The notes below the pieces were generated by a model. The model was not told the DNA's origin. It saw only the letters and a program-made list of their open reading frames with translations, and made no database searches. A program made the translations under genes and the position numbers. This document shows positions 17,409 to 26,051 of a stretch of DNA of 64,000 nucleotides, piece after piece (the stretch's first letter is position 1; the number at the start of each line of letters is the position of its first letter). Source of the stretch: Pseudomonas nitroreducens (GTDB lineage Bacteria > Pseudomonadota > Gammaproteobacteria > Pseudomonadales > Pseudomonadaceae); assembly GCF_014204515.1 (NCBI RefSeq), contig NZ_JACHLI010000009.1, positions 168,737 through 232,736 of the forward strand, read 5' to 3'.

Positions 17409-19376
17409 TCAGGCGTTCTTCGTTCCGCGCACCACGTCGCGCAGGAAGAAACGGTTCGGGTGGCAGGCTTCGGCCACGGCGCGCGGCACCGGCAGCGCTT
17501 CGTCGTCGATCCACGCCGCCAGCAGTTCGCCGGCCAGCGGCGCGGTGACCAGCCCGCGCGAGCCGTGGGCGCTGTTCAGGTACAGGCCGTCGAGCCAGGG
17601 GCAGGGCGTCTCCGGCACCTGGCGCGCGTCCTTGCCGAGCACCGCGTAAGCCTGGGCGAAGGCTTCGCGATCCGCCAGCGGGCCCACCAGCGGCAGGTAG
17701 TCCGGAGTAGTACAGCGGAAGGCGGCGCGACCCTGCAGCGTGGCCGGATCGAGCTGGGCGATGTGCATCCGCTCGCTCAGGTCTGTGGATATCTCGGCCA
17801 GCAGGTCGAGGTTGCCCAGGTGTTCTTCCAGCGAGGGTTCGGTGTCGTCGCGCTTGAACTCGAAGCTGGCGCCCAGGGTGTGTTCGCCGTGGCGCGGCGG
17901 GGCGACGTAGCCTTCGGCGCAGACCACGGTGCTCAGCGCGGCGCTTTCGGCGGTGGCCGGCACGCGGGTGATCTGCCCGCGGATGCGCTTCATCGGCAGC
18001 GTTGCGGCGCCGGCGAAGCGGCGGACTTCGGCGGCGGTGGCGAGGATGGCGACGGGCGCGCTGGCGAGCTTTTCTTCGGCGCTCCAGGCACTCCAGCCAT
18101 CGGCTTCGCGCTGCAGGCGGACTTCCTCGCCGGTGACCACGCGGATATTCGGATGCAGCGCCAGATGCCGGCACAGCGCGGGCGGATGCACCCAGCCGCC
18201 TTCGGGGTAGAACAGCCCGCCGGCGGGCAGGCCGATGCCGGCGATGGACTCGGCCTCGGCCTGGTCCAGCTGGCGCAGCAGGGTCGCCGGGAAGGCCTCG
18301 GCCAGCTTGGCCTGGCGCTGCGCCTCGGCGTCATCGAAGCCCAGTTGCAGCACGCCGCAATCGGACCATTCCTCGCCTTTCTGCAGACGCTGGATCAACC
18401 GGCGCGTGTGGCCGAAGCCGCTGACAATCAAGCGCGATAGCGCGGTGCCGTGGGCGGAGAGCTTGAGGTAGAGCACGCCCTGGGGATTGCCCGAGGCTTC
18501 TTCGGCAAGTCCCGCATGGCGCTCGATCAGCGTCACCAGCCAGCCCCGTGCGGCGAGGCTGGCGGCGCTGGCGCAACCGGCCATGCCGCCGCCGATCACC
18601 AGCGCTTCCCGCGGGCCAGTCGGTCGAGCTGGTCGGCTGTACCAGGGTTTGCCTGCCGGTTGTTCGACGCCGAGGAATTCGCCCTGGGACATTTCCCATT
18701 TCTTGCCGAAGCCCAGGGTGCGACGGATCTTGAAACCCGCAGCGCCCAGCCCGCGACGGACGAAGCCGGCGCTGGTGAAGGTGGCGATCGTGGTGCCCGG
18801 CGCGGAGAGGCGGGCGAGCTGGGCGTACAGCTCGTCGTTCCACATCTGCGGGTTCTTCGCCGGGGAGAATCCGTCGAGGAACCAGGCGTCGATACGCGCG
18901 TCCAGTTCCGGCAGGGTGTCCAGCACGTCGCCCACCAGCAGGGTCAGCACCACGCGGCCGCCGGCGAAGACGAAACGCTGGAAGCCCGGATTGATCGCCA
19001 CGTACTGCTCCAGCAACTGCTGCGACAGATGCGCCAGCTCCGGCCACAGGGCGAAGGCGCGGCGCAGGTCGTCCGGCGTCACCGGGTACTTTTCGGTGGT
19101 GACGAAATGCAGCCGCGCATCGCCGGGCGCCCGCTCTTCGAACAGCTGCCAGGCGCAGAGGAAGTTCAACCCGGTGCCGAAGCCGGTCTCGCCGATGCAC
19201 AGGCGCCCGCCGGCGGGCAGCGCGGCGAAGCGTTCGCCCAGGCGGTTGCCGTCGATGAACACGTGGTGCGTCTCGGCGATGCCCGAGTCGCGGGAGAAAT
19301 ACACGTCGTCATAGACGCGGGAGGTGGGCTGGCCGTTCTCGTCCCAGTCGATCTGGGCGCTGATGATGTCGGGCAT
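17409..19376 (-). CDS. mnmC: Bifunctional tRNA modification enzyme MnmC
   Basis: A 655-residue fusion protein that completes mnm5s2U at tRNA wobble position 34. The N-terminal MnmC2 methyltransferase half (about 1-245) has CIGETGFGTGLNFL as its SAM loop and DAWFLDGFSPAKNPQMW as the catalytic segment. The C-terminal MnmC1 half begins with the FAD motif VIGGGMAGCASAASLAARG near residue 257 and ends LNSAHGSRGLVTAPLAGELLAAWI. ATG at 19376 (MPDIISAQIDWDENGQP) gives the usual length of ~655 residues; the longer in-frame start at 19445 is less likely. It is divergent from pap. Confidence 0.93.
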   Translation of the reverse strand: MPDIISAQIDWDENGQPTSRVYDDVYFSRDSGIAETHHVFIDGNRLGERFAALPAGGRLCIGETGFGTGLNFLCAWQLFEERAPGDARLHFVTTEKYPVTPDDLRRAFALWPELAHLSQQLLEQYVAINPGFQRFVFAGGRVVLTLLVGDVLDTLPELDARIDAWFLDGFSPAKNPQMWNDELYAQLARLSAPGTTIATFTSAGFVRRGLGAAGFKIRRTLGFGKKWEMSQGEFLGVEQPAGKPWYSRPARPTGPREALVIGGGMAGCASAASLAARGWLVTLIERHAGLAEEASGNPQGVLYLKLSAHGTALSRLIVSGFGHTRRLIQRLQKGEEWSDCGVLQLGFDDAEAQRQAKLAEAFPATLLRQLDQAEAESIAGIGLPAGGLFYPEGGWVHPPALCRHLALHPNIRVVTGEEVRLQREADGWSAWSAEEKLASAPVAILATAAEVRRFAGAATLPMKRIRGQITRVPATAESAALSTVVCAEGYVAPPRHGEHTLGASFEFKRDDTEPSLEEHLGNLDLLAEISTDLSERMHIAQLDPATLQGRAAFRCTTPDYLPLVGPLADREAFAQAYAVLGKDARQVPETPCPWLDGLYLNSAHGSRGLVTAPLAGELLAAWIDDEALPVPRAVAEACHPNRFFLRDVVRGTKNA

Positions 19377-19485
19377 GTAGAAGAGGCGCTGGCGGAAACG
19401 AAGCCGGCAGTTTAGCCGATCCGCCGCGCAGACAGCCTGCGTCACATCCGCTACCTTTTACTCACTTCGAGACAAGGAGAGGTGC

Positions 19486-20991
19486 ATGTTCGAATCCGCC
19501 GAAATCGGTCACTCCATCGACAAGGAAACCTACGAGAAGGAAGTCGCGGTGCTGCGTGAGGCCCTGCTGGAGGCGCAGTACGAGCTCAAGCAGCAGGCGC
19601 GCTTCCCGGTGCTGATCCTGATCAACGGCATCGAGGGCGCCGGCAAGGGCGAGACGGTGAAGTTGCTCAACGAGTGGATGGACCCGCGCCTGATCCGCGT
19701 CGAGAGCTTCATGCTGCCCTCCGACGAGGAACTCTCGCGCCCGCCGCAGTGGCGCTTCTGGCGCCGCCTGCCGCCCAAGGGCACGACCGGCATCTTCTTC
19801 GGCAACTGGTACAGCCAGATGCTCTATGGGCGAGTCTCCGGTGACCTGAAGACCAGTGAGCTGGACAGCCTGATCAGCGACGCCGAGCGCTTCGAGCGGA
19901 TGTATTCCGACGAGGGTGCGCTGCTCTTCAAGTTCTGGTTCCACCTCTCCAAGAAGCAGCTCAAGGAGCGCCTCAAGGCGCTGGAGAACGACCCTACCCG
20001 CAGCTGGCAGTTGAGCGAGATCGACTGGAAGCAGAGCGAGGTCTACGACAAGTTCGTGCGCTATGGCGAGCGCGTGCTGCGCCGCACCAGCCGCGACTAT
20101 GCGCCCTGGTACATCGTCGAAGGCTCCGATGAGCGTTACCGCAGCCTGACGGTCGGCCGCACCCTGCTCGAAGGGTTGCAGGCCGCCCTCAAGCGCAAGG
20201 AACGCCCGACTCCTCAGCCCCATGCGGCGCCGCTGGTGGCCAGCCTGGACAACAAGGGGCTGCTGGATGCGCTGGACCTGAGCCTGTCACTGGACAAGGA
20301 CCAGTACAAGGAGCAACTGGCCCGGGAGCAGGCGCGCCTGGCCACGCTGATGCGCGACAAGCGCTTCCGCAGCCACTCGCTGATCGCCGTGTTCGAGGGC
20401 AACGACGCTGCCGGCAAGGGCGGCGCCATCCGCCGCGTCACCGATGCGCTGGACCCGCGCCAGTACCGCATCGTGCCGATTGCCGCCCCCACCGAAGAGG
20501 AGCGCGCGCAGCCCTACCTGTGGCGCTTCTGGCGGCACCTGCCGGCGCGCCGGCAGTTCACCATCTTCGACCGTTCCTGGTATGGCCGCGTGCTGGTGGA
20601 GCGGGTCGAGGGTTTCGCCTCGGACGCCGACTGGCTGCGCGCCTATGGGGAGATCAACGACTTCGAGGAGCAGCTGGCGAACTACGGCATCGTGCTGGTG
20701 AAGTTCTGGTTGTCCATCGATCCGCAGACCCAGCTGGAGCGCTTCAAGGAGCGCGAGTCGATCCCGTTCAAGCGCTTCAAGATCACCGAGGAAGACTGGC
20801 GCAACCGCGACAAGTGGGACGCGTATGTCGACGCGGTGGGCGATATGGTCGACCGCACCAGCACCGAGATCGCGCCCTGGACGCTGGTGGAGGCCAATGA
20901 CAAGCGCTACGCGCGGGTGAAGGTGCTCAAGACCATCAACGATGCGCTGGAGGCGGCCTATGCCAGTGCGAAGAAGGGCAAGAAGGACTGA
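19486..20991 (+). CDS. pap: Polyphosphate:AMP phosphotransferase (two-domain PPK2)
   Basis: A 501-residue tandem PPK2 enzyme. Domain 1 (about 1-240) has the Walker-like INGIEGAGKGETVKLLNEW near residue 45. Domain 2 (about 270-495) has FEGNDAAGKGGAIRRVTDALD near residue 304 and the lid segment LWRFWRHLPARRQFTIFDRSWYG. Double-domain PPK2 enzymes phosphorylate AMP to ADP with polyphosphate, linking polyphosphate to nucleotide pools. An AAGGAGAGG ribosome-binding site precedes the ATG. The 545 nt downstream are repeats, not genes. Confidence 0.92.
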   Translation: MFESAEIGHSIDKETYEKEVAVLREALLEAQYELKQQARFPVLILINGIEGAGKGETVKLLNEWMDPRLIRVESFMLPSDEELSRPPQWRFWRRLPPKGTTGIFFGNWYSQMLYGRVSGDLKTSELDSLISDAERFERMYSDEGALLFKFWFHLSKKQLKERLKALENDPTRSWQLSEIDWKQSEVYDKFVRYGERVLRRTSRDYAPWYIVEGSDERYRSLTVGRTLLEGLQAALKRKERPTPQPHAAPLVASLDNKGLLDALDLSLSLDKDQYKEQLAREQARLATLMRDKRFRSHSLIAVFEGNDAAGKGGAIRRVTDALDPRQYRIVPIAAPTEEERAQPYLWRFWRHLPARRQFTIFDRSWYGRVLVERVEGFASDADWLRAYGEINDFEEQLANYGIVLVKFWLSIDPQTQLERFKERESIPFKRFKITEEDWRNRDKWDAYVDAVGDMVDRTSTEIAPWTLVEANDKRYARVKVLKTINDALEAAYASAKKGKKD

Positions 20992-21012
20992 GCCTGTCTC
21001 CGCCGGCTTTTC

Positions 21013-21087
21013 GTAGGAGCGAGCTTGCTCGCGATCCAGCGCAACGCCGGTGCCTTGGATTTCGTAGGAGCGGACTCCGTCCGCGAT
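21013..21087. repeat. Two REP copies after pap
   Basis: A GTAGGAGCGAGCTTGCTCGCG-type REP lies at 21013-21035 and a GTAGGAGCGGACTCCGTCCG-type REP at 21064-21087, both forward. They represent the two main REP variants of this genome side by side. Confidence 0.78.
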
Positions 21088-21161
21088 GTGCCCGCTTCGC
21101 GCTGGGTTTCCTGCGCCGCTTCGGCGTGCGCATGGACTCTCTGTTTCGCCCCCTCGGGCGA

Positions 21162-21344
21162 CCTACTTTGGCAAACGACCCAAAGTAGGCAAAGGTCTTG
21201 CCCCGGACATCCGGTTTTTCGCTTAGGCGAAAAATTCCCTCGTTGAAGTGAAGTTTCAGGGGCACGCGTCGAAGGGCCATCCCTGGCCCATCGCCGCTCT
21301 CGCGACATCCATGTCGCTCAACCCCTGAAACTCCACTTCAACGA
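21162..21344. repeat. Long nested palindromic element
   Basis: A 10-bp hairpin (CCTACTTTGG at 21162-21171 with CCAAAGTAGG at 21180-21189) is followed by a large inverted repeat with 25-nt arms (21238-21262 and 21320-21344, one mismatch) around a 57-nt spacer that contains further small palindromes. It has no coding potential and looks like a non-autonomous, transposon-like or REP-derived repeat. Confidence 0.65.
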
Positions 21345-21397
21345 GGCCTCCTGAACGGGGCGTTCGGAGTGCGCTGAGGTTCATCTGGAAGTCTTCA

Positions 21398-21439
<42 letters not shown>

Positions 21440-21460
21440 ATGCGGAGATGTGTGGCTCTT

Positions 21461-21540
21461 CGTAGGACCGAGGGGGGCGCCTAGCCCTTGCTCGCGAACC
21501 GCACGGCACAGGGTCAATCGCGGACGGAGTCCGGTCCTAC
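21461..21540. repeat. Hybrid REP and adjoining reverse REP
   Basis: 21461-21499 starts CGTAGGACCGAGGGGG and ends CTTGCTCGCGAAC. A near-identical 39-nt copy is at 46225-46263. 21517-21540 is a reverse REP whose right end overlaps the stop codon of the small predicted lipoprotein gene. Confidence 0.65.
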
Positions 21541-21647
21541 GCCTGGGTCGAGAGCGCCGGCAGGTCAGGCTGGAAGCGAAACCCCGAGCCAACGCTGCAA
21601 CTGGATGCGCCGATAAGCACGAAGGTAAGCAGCACGAGAATCTTCAT
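21537..21647 (-). CDS. Predicted 36-residue lipoprotein
   Basis: A small frame beginning MKILVLLTFVLIGASSC and continuing into a short polar tail that ends LPALSTQA. A Lys-containing start, ten-residue hydrophobic core and Cys after A-S-S resemble a lipoprotein signal with Cys17 as the acylation site. AGGAG lies 7 nt upstream of the ATG, an excellent ribosome-binding site. The stop codon falls inside a REP element. No family is recognised, and the size allows a chance ORF, but signal plus ribosome-binding site make it credible. It lies 17 nt downstream of the MFS gene on the same strand. Confidence 0.5.
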   Translation of the reverse strand: MKILVLLTFVLIGASSCSVGSGFRFQPDLPALSTQA

Positions 21648-21664
21648 GGCGGTACTCCTGTCAT

Positions 21665-23164
21665 TCAGGATCGGACAGCCTCCAGTCTAGGCCGCGCACG
21701 CCGGTGCGCGCCGAAGGTCAGGAAGCTGCCCGCCGCAAACAGCCAGGCGCTGACTCCGCCATAGCCGAGCACCCAGCCGAAACCCTGCACCAGTGCTGCG
21801 CGGGCAGTGTCCGGATCGTCCGTGCCCAAGCGGCCGCTGGCGATGCGGGCGGCCAGTTGCAGTTTCTCGCTGTCCTCTACGCCGTGCAGCGCAGCGGCCA
21901 CGCCCCAGAGCAGGATCAGTCCCATCACCGCGATATTGATCGCCAGGGAGATCATCCGTGCACTCATGTCGATCCCCGAGGCCATGCCGGCGCGGGTAGT
22001 GGGCACGGCGGCGGTGGAGGTGTTGGTCACCGTGGTGTTGGTCAGTCCCAGGCCGATGCCGGCCAGTACGCAGCCGGGCAGCAGGGTCAGCCAGCTGGCG
22101 TGGTCGACGCTGCTGCCCCAGAGCATCAGGAAGAAGCCCGCGCCGATCACGAACATCCCGCCGGGGATCACCCAGCCCGGCTGGAAGCGATGCGCCAGGC
22201 GCTCGGCAATCGGCGGTACCAGCAGCGTCGGCAGGGTGTAGGCGAGCAGCGACCAGCCGGCCTTCACGTCGTCGTAGCCGAGCACCCCGTGGTAGTAGAC
22301 CGGCAGGTAGATCATCAGCGGCCAGAAGCTCACGTTCATCCCCGCCGAGGCGAACATCGCGCCGGAGAAGGCGCGGATGCGCAGCACGGAGAAGTCGAAC
22401 AGAGGATGGGCGACGCGGCGCTCGATGACCACGAAGGCCGCCAGGTTGGCGCCGCTGAGCAGCAGGATCGCCAGCGCTGCCGGGCTGGCGAAGCCCATGT
22501 CCGCGCCCTGGGTGATGTAGAACACCGTGCCGAGCACCGCCAGCGACAGCGTCAGCATGCCGCCGAGGTCCAGCCGTTCGGCGTCCGGATCGCGCGACTC
22601 CACCGCGCCGTACTGCGCCAGCGCCAGGGTGAGCAGGGCGAGCGGCCCGTGGACCAGGAACACCCACTGCCAGCTGGCCAGGGCGACGATGGCGCTGCCG
22701 ATGATCGGCCCGAAGCCCAGGCCGACGCCGAACACCACGCCCCAGGCGGCGAAGGCGCGCACGCGCTCGGCCGGGTCGCTGAACTGGCTGGTGAGCACGG
22801 CCACCTGGCAGATCAGCATGACCCCGCCGGCGGCGCCCTGCAGGAAGCGGCCGGCGATCATGGTCGGCATGTCGCTCGCCAGTCCGCAGAGCAGCGAGGT
22901 CAGGCCGAACAACGCCAGGCTGATGACGAACAGGCGCTTGCGGCCGAAGCGGTCGGCCAGGGTGCCGGCGGCCATCAGCACGCTGGTGACGGCGATGGTG
23001 TAGGCGTTCATCACCCATTGCAGGTCCTGGAAGTCGCCGTGCAGCACGCGCTCCAGGGCCGGCAGGCTGGCGGGGACGCTGGAGATTTCCAGGCCGAACA
23101 TCATCGAGGACAGGCACACCGCGGCCAGGGCGATGAGGTTTCGGGGGTTGTGAAGGGCTGTCAT
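21665..23164 (-). CDS. MFS drug:H+ antiporter, DHA2-type
   Basis: A 499-residue major facilitator with 14 predicted helices. The first-loop motif GTLADRFGRKRLFVISL is near residue 65, and the antiporter motif C region AWGVVFGVGLGFGPIIG is near residue 140. Fourteen helices and this motif fit DHA2 (EmrB/QacA-like) exporters; the substrate is unknown. ATG at 23164 (MTALHNPRNL) is preferred because an upstream in-frame start lacks family similarity. It is divergent from a LysR gene 96 nt away, which probably controls it. Confidence 0.88.
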   Translation of the reverse strand: MTALHNPRNLIALAAVCLSSMMFGLEISSVPASLPALERVLHGDFQDLQWVMNAYTIAVTSVLMAAGTLADRFGRKRLFVISLALFGLTSLLCGLASDMPTMIAGRFLQGAAGGVMLICQVAVLTSQFSDPAERVRAFAAWGVVFGVGLGFGPIIGSAIVALASWQWVFLVHGPLALLTLALAQYGAVESRDPDAERLDLGGMLTLSLAVLGTVFYITQGADMGFASPAALAILLLSGANLAAFVVIERRVAHPLFDFSVLRIRAFSGAMFASAGMNVSFWPLMIYLPVYYHGVLGYDDVKAGWSLLAYTLPTLLVPPIAERLAHRFQPGWVIPGGMFVIGAGFFLMLWGSSVDHASWLTLLPGCVLAGIGLGLTNTTVTNTSTAAVPTTRAGMASGIDMSARMISLAINIAVMGLILLWGVAAALHGVEDSEKLQLAARIASGRLGTDDPDTARAALVQGFGWVLGYGGVSAWLFAAGSFLTFGAHRRARPRLEAVRS

Positions 23165-23260
23165 GGGGGCGGCTCCATAGTGCGAGCCACTATTGTCGAA
23201 AAGAATAGGGTTCCCCATTGGCTCAATTTGGTCCCATCATTGGGTCTTTCCAGGATTCAA

Positions 23261-24178
23261 ATGGGCAGGCCGATGGATGACCGACTCGATGGCATCGCCA
23301 CCTTCGTCCAGGTGGTGGATGCCGGCAGTTTCGCCCTCGCGGCGGAGCGCCTGAACCTTACGCGTTCGGCGGTGGGCAAGGCCGTCGCCCGGCTGGAGGC
23401 GCGCCTGGGCGTACGCCTGCTGCAGCGCACCACGCGCAGCCAGAACCTCACCGACGACGGCCAGGTGTTCTACGACAGCTGCGTGCGTGCGCTGGCCGAG
23501 CTGGATGCTGCGCACACCGCGCTGGAAGGCGGGCGCCTGGAGCCGCGCGGGCGCCTGCGGGTCAGCGTGCCGATCTCCTTCGGCCACCTCTGCGTGGTGC
23601 CGCTGATGCTGGCGCTGGCGCGGCAGTACCCGTCGCTGAAGATCGACCTGTCCTTCACCGACCGCCGCGTCGACCTGGTGGAAGAGGGCTTCGACCTCGC
23701 CATCCGCATCGGCCCGCTGAGTGACAGCGCCACGCTCGCGGCACGCAAGTTGGGTGTGCAGTACACCAGCATCGGCGCGGCACCCTCGTACATCGCCGAG
23801 CATGGCATGCCCGAGGAACTGGACGATCTCGCCGGCCACTCGGCCATCAGTTACTCGGTGGCCGGCGTCACCTCGCCCTGGGACCTGCGCGACGATGACG
23901 GCCAGGCGAAACGCATCGATATCGACCCGCAGCTGAGCATGGACGACCTGCAGGCCATCACCGCCGCCGCCGTGGCCGGTTTCGGCCTGGCGCGCCTGCC
24001 GTCCTGGCTGCTGGCGCGGCACGTGAAGCTGGGTGAGCTGGTGGTGGTGAAGGGCCGCTGCAACCTGCCGCCGCTGGACATCCACGCGGTGTGGCCGAAG
24101 ACCCGTTACATGCCGTCGAAGATCCGTTGCGCCATCGATGCGCTGGTGGCCGGGATTCCCGCACTGCTGGCCGACTGA
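23261..24178 (+). CDS. LysR family regulator, divergent from MFS exporter
   Basis: A 305-residue LTTR. The N-terminal winged helix reads FVQVVDAGSFALAAERLNLTRSAVGKAVARLE, followed by LLQRTTRSQNLTDDG. The effector domain follows, with the conserved RLRVSVPISFGH opening. AGGA precedes ATG 23261, and an in-frame ATG at 23273 is a possible alternative. The 96-nt divergent gap to the MFS gene is the likely operator region. The inducer is unknown. Confidence 0.87.
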   Translation: MGRPMDDRLDGIATFVQVVDAGSFALAAERLNLTRSAVGKAVARLEARLGVRLLQRTTRSQNLTDDGQVFYDSCVRALAELDAAHTALEGGRLEPRGRLRVSVPISFGHLCVVPLMLALARQYPSLKIDLSFTDRRVDLVEEGFDLAIRIGPLSDSATLAARKLGVQYTSIGAAPSYIAEHGMPEELDDLAGHSAISYSVAGVTSPWDLRDDDGQAKRIDIDPQLSMDDLQAITAAAVAGFGLARLPSWLLARHVKLGELVVVKGRCNLPPLDIHAVWPKTRYMPSKIRCAIDALVAGIPALLAD

Positions 24179-24289
24179 ACCATTGGCCTCAGCGCCTGCC
24201 CAATGGCTCGCCGCACGGCCGGTTTGCAAGCCGACGGCGGGCCGCTATCGTTGGCCGTTGATCGATCCGTTTTCCATGTAAGGGATTTC

Positions 24290-24865
24290 ATGCGCTCGCT
24301 GTTCGCCTTCCTCTTCGCGGCCTGCTTCGCCGCTTCCGCCCAGGCTGCCTGGTACCTCGATTACGAGTCCTCGCGGCTGACCTTCGTCACCACCAAGAAT
24401 GCCGATATCGCCGAGGTGAACCGCTTCCTGGTGATGCACGGCAAGGTCGAGGAACAGGGTCAGGTGGAGCTGCGTATCGAGATGGACTCGCTGAACACCG
24501 GCATTCCGCTGCGTGATGAGCGTCTGCGCGACAAGTTGTTCGACACCGAGAAATTCCCCGAAGCGCGTGTCACCTCGCGCATCGACCTGCGTCCGATCAC
24601 CGACCTGGCCAGCGGCGTGCAGCTGGAAATGCGCCTGCCGCTGCGCCTGGAGCTGAACGGTCAGGCGAAGGACTACCGCACCGACGTACTGATCACCCGC
24701 CTGGACGAGCACCGCTTCCAGGTGGTGACCCTGCAGCCGCTGGTGATCAACGCCGCCGACTTCGGCCTCGCGCCGGGCGTGGCACAGCTGCGCAAACTGG
24801 CCGGGCTGAAGAGCATCGGCCTGTCGGTGCCGGTGGGCGCCGTGCTGATCTTCGCCTCGCGGTGA
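24290..24865 (+). CDS. YceI family periplasmic protein
   Basis: A 191-residue secreted protein. The signal peptide MRSLFAFLFAACFAASAQA is cleaved before AWYLDYESSRLTFVTTK. The rest has the YceI lipocalin-like pattern, with LRDERLRDKLFDTEKFPEA near residue 80. YceI proteins bind isoprenoid-like lipids in the periplasm and are pH- or stress-induced; the ligand here is unknown. TAAGGG precedes the ATG at 24290, and upstream in-frame starts would destroy the signal peptide. It is coupled to clsB by a GTGA overlap. Confidence 0.88.
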   Translation: MRSLFAFLFAACFAASAQAAWYLDYESSRLTFVTTKNADIAEVNRFLVMHGKVEEQGQVELRIEMDSLNTGIPLRDERLRDKLFDTEKFPEARVTSRIDLRPITDLASGVQLEMRLPLRLELNGQAKDYRTDVLITRLDEHRFQVVTLQPLVINAADFGLAPGVAQLRKLAGLKSIGLSVPVGAVLIFASR

Positions 24866-26019
24866 GCGGCCCGATCTTCCCCTGGCGGACGGGCAACCGT
24901 TTCGCCCTGCTCTGCGATGGCGAGCGCTTCTTCCCGCGCATGTTCGCAGCCATCGACAGCGCCGAGCGGCAGATCGAACTGGAACTCTACCTGGTGGAAA
25001 GCGGCAGCTGCGCCGAGGCGCTGCTGGACCGCCTGCTGGCCGCCCGTGCGCGCGGGGTGAAGGTGCGCTGCCTGTTCGACGCCTTCGGCAGCCTCAAACT
25101 CTCCAGCGCCTGGACGCGCCAGTTGCTGGAGGCGGGCGGTGAACTGCGCCATTACAACCCGCTGAACTGGAAGGCCGGCATCCGCAACCTGTACCGCGAT
25201 CACCGCAAGCTGCTGCTGGTGGATGAGCGCATCGCCTATGTCGGCGGCACTGGCGCCACCGACGAATTCTGGTCCGCGCGGGACAACCGCAGCGACTGGC
25301 ACGAAGTCATGGTGGAGATGACCGGCGCCATCGTCGCCGACTGGCAGCGGCTGTTCGAGCGGCAGTGGAATGCCTGCCTCGGCGTGCGCGCCTGGAAGCC
25401 GCGCGAGGAGGTCCTGCTGACCCGCCTGCCGCCGATCCCCAGCTACGGCGAAGGGCTGGCGCGGGTGGCCTATGCCGATGCCGGCCAGCACCGCGACATC
25501 CTCCAGGCGCTGGTCCGTTCGCTGCGCGGCGCGCATCAGCGGGTATGGCTGGCGACGCCGTATTTCCTGCCGACCTGGAAGGTTCGCCGGGCGTTGCGCA
25601 AGGCGGCCCAGCGCGGTGTCGACGTGCGCCTGCTGCTCACCGGGCGGCTGACCGACCATGCGCCGGTGCGCTACGCTGGTCAGCGCTATTACCCGAGCCT
25701 GCTGCGTGCCGGGGTGAAGATCTTCGAGTACCAGCCGCGCTTCCTGCATCTGAAGATGGCGCTGGTGGACGACTGGGTCAGTGTCGGTTCGTGCAACTTC
25801 GATCATTGGAACCTTCGGTTCAATCTGGAGGCCAATGTAGAAGCGTTCGATCCGCAATTCACGGCGGCGGTGGCCGACTGCCTGGCCGCCGACTTCGCCC
25901 AGAGCCGCGAGATCGACCTGGGTTTCTGGCGCGCGCGCCCCTGGTGGAAACGCCTGCGCGAGCGTCTGTGGGGATCGCTGGACCGACTGGTGGTGAACTT
26001 CCTCGACCGCCGCCGCTGA
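24862..26019 (+). CDS. clsB: Cardiolipin synthase B-like phospholipase D family enzyme
   Basis: A 385-residue PLD-superfamily protein with two HKD motifs. The first is YRDHRKLLLVDERIAYVGGTG near residue 115. The second is RFLHLKMALVDDWVSVGSCNFD near residue 297. It lacks the N-terminal membrane helices of ClsA, which fits the ClsB type that joins phospholipid head groups. The GTG start at 24862 overlaps the yceI stop by 4 bp. Together with yceI and the following acyltransferase gene it forms an envelope-lipid group. Confidence 0.87.
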   Translation: MSGPIFPWRTGNRFALLCDGERFFPRMFAAIDSAERQIELELYLVESGSCAEALLDRLLAARARGVKVRCLFDAFGSLKLSSAWTRQLLEAGGELRHYNPLNWKAGIRNLYRDHRKLLLVDERIAYVGGTGATDEFWSARDNRSDWHEVMVEMTGAIVADWQRLFERQWNACLGVRAWKPREEVLLTRLPPIPSYGEGLARVAYADAGQHRDILQALVRSLRGAHQRVWLATPYFLPTWKVRRALRKAAQRGVDVRLLLTGRLTDHAPVRYAGQRYYPSLLRAGVKIFEYQPRFLHLKMALVDDWVSVGSCNFDHWNLRFNLEANVEAFDPQFTAAVADCLAADFAQSREIDLGFWRARPWWKRLRERLWGSLDRLVVNFLDRRR

Positions 26020-26051
26020 AGTCGTAGTTGTCCGTCGAGAAGGAGAGTGAC

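Noticed and set aside
21704..23220. Long plus-strand N-terminal extension before the LysR frame at 23261
   Set aside because: It is antisense to the MFS gene; only the LysR part from 23261 has protein-like features.
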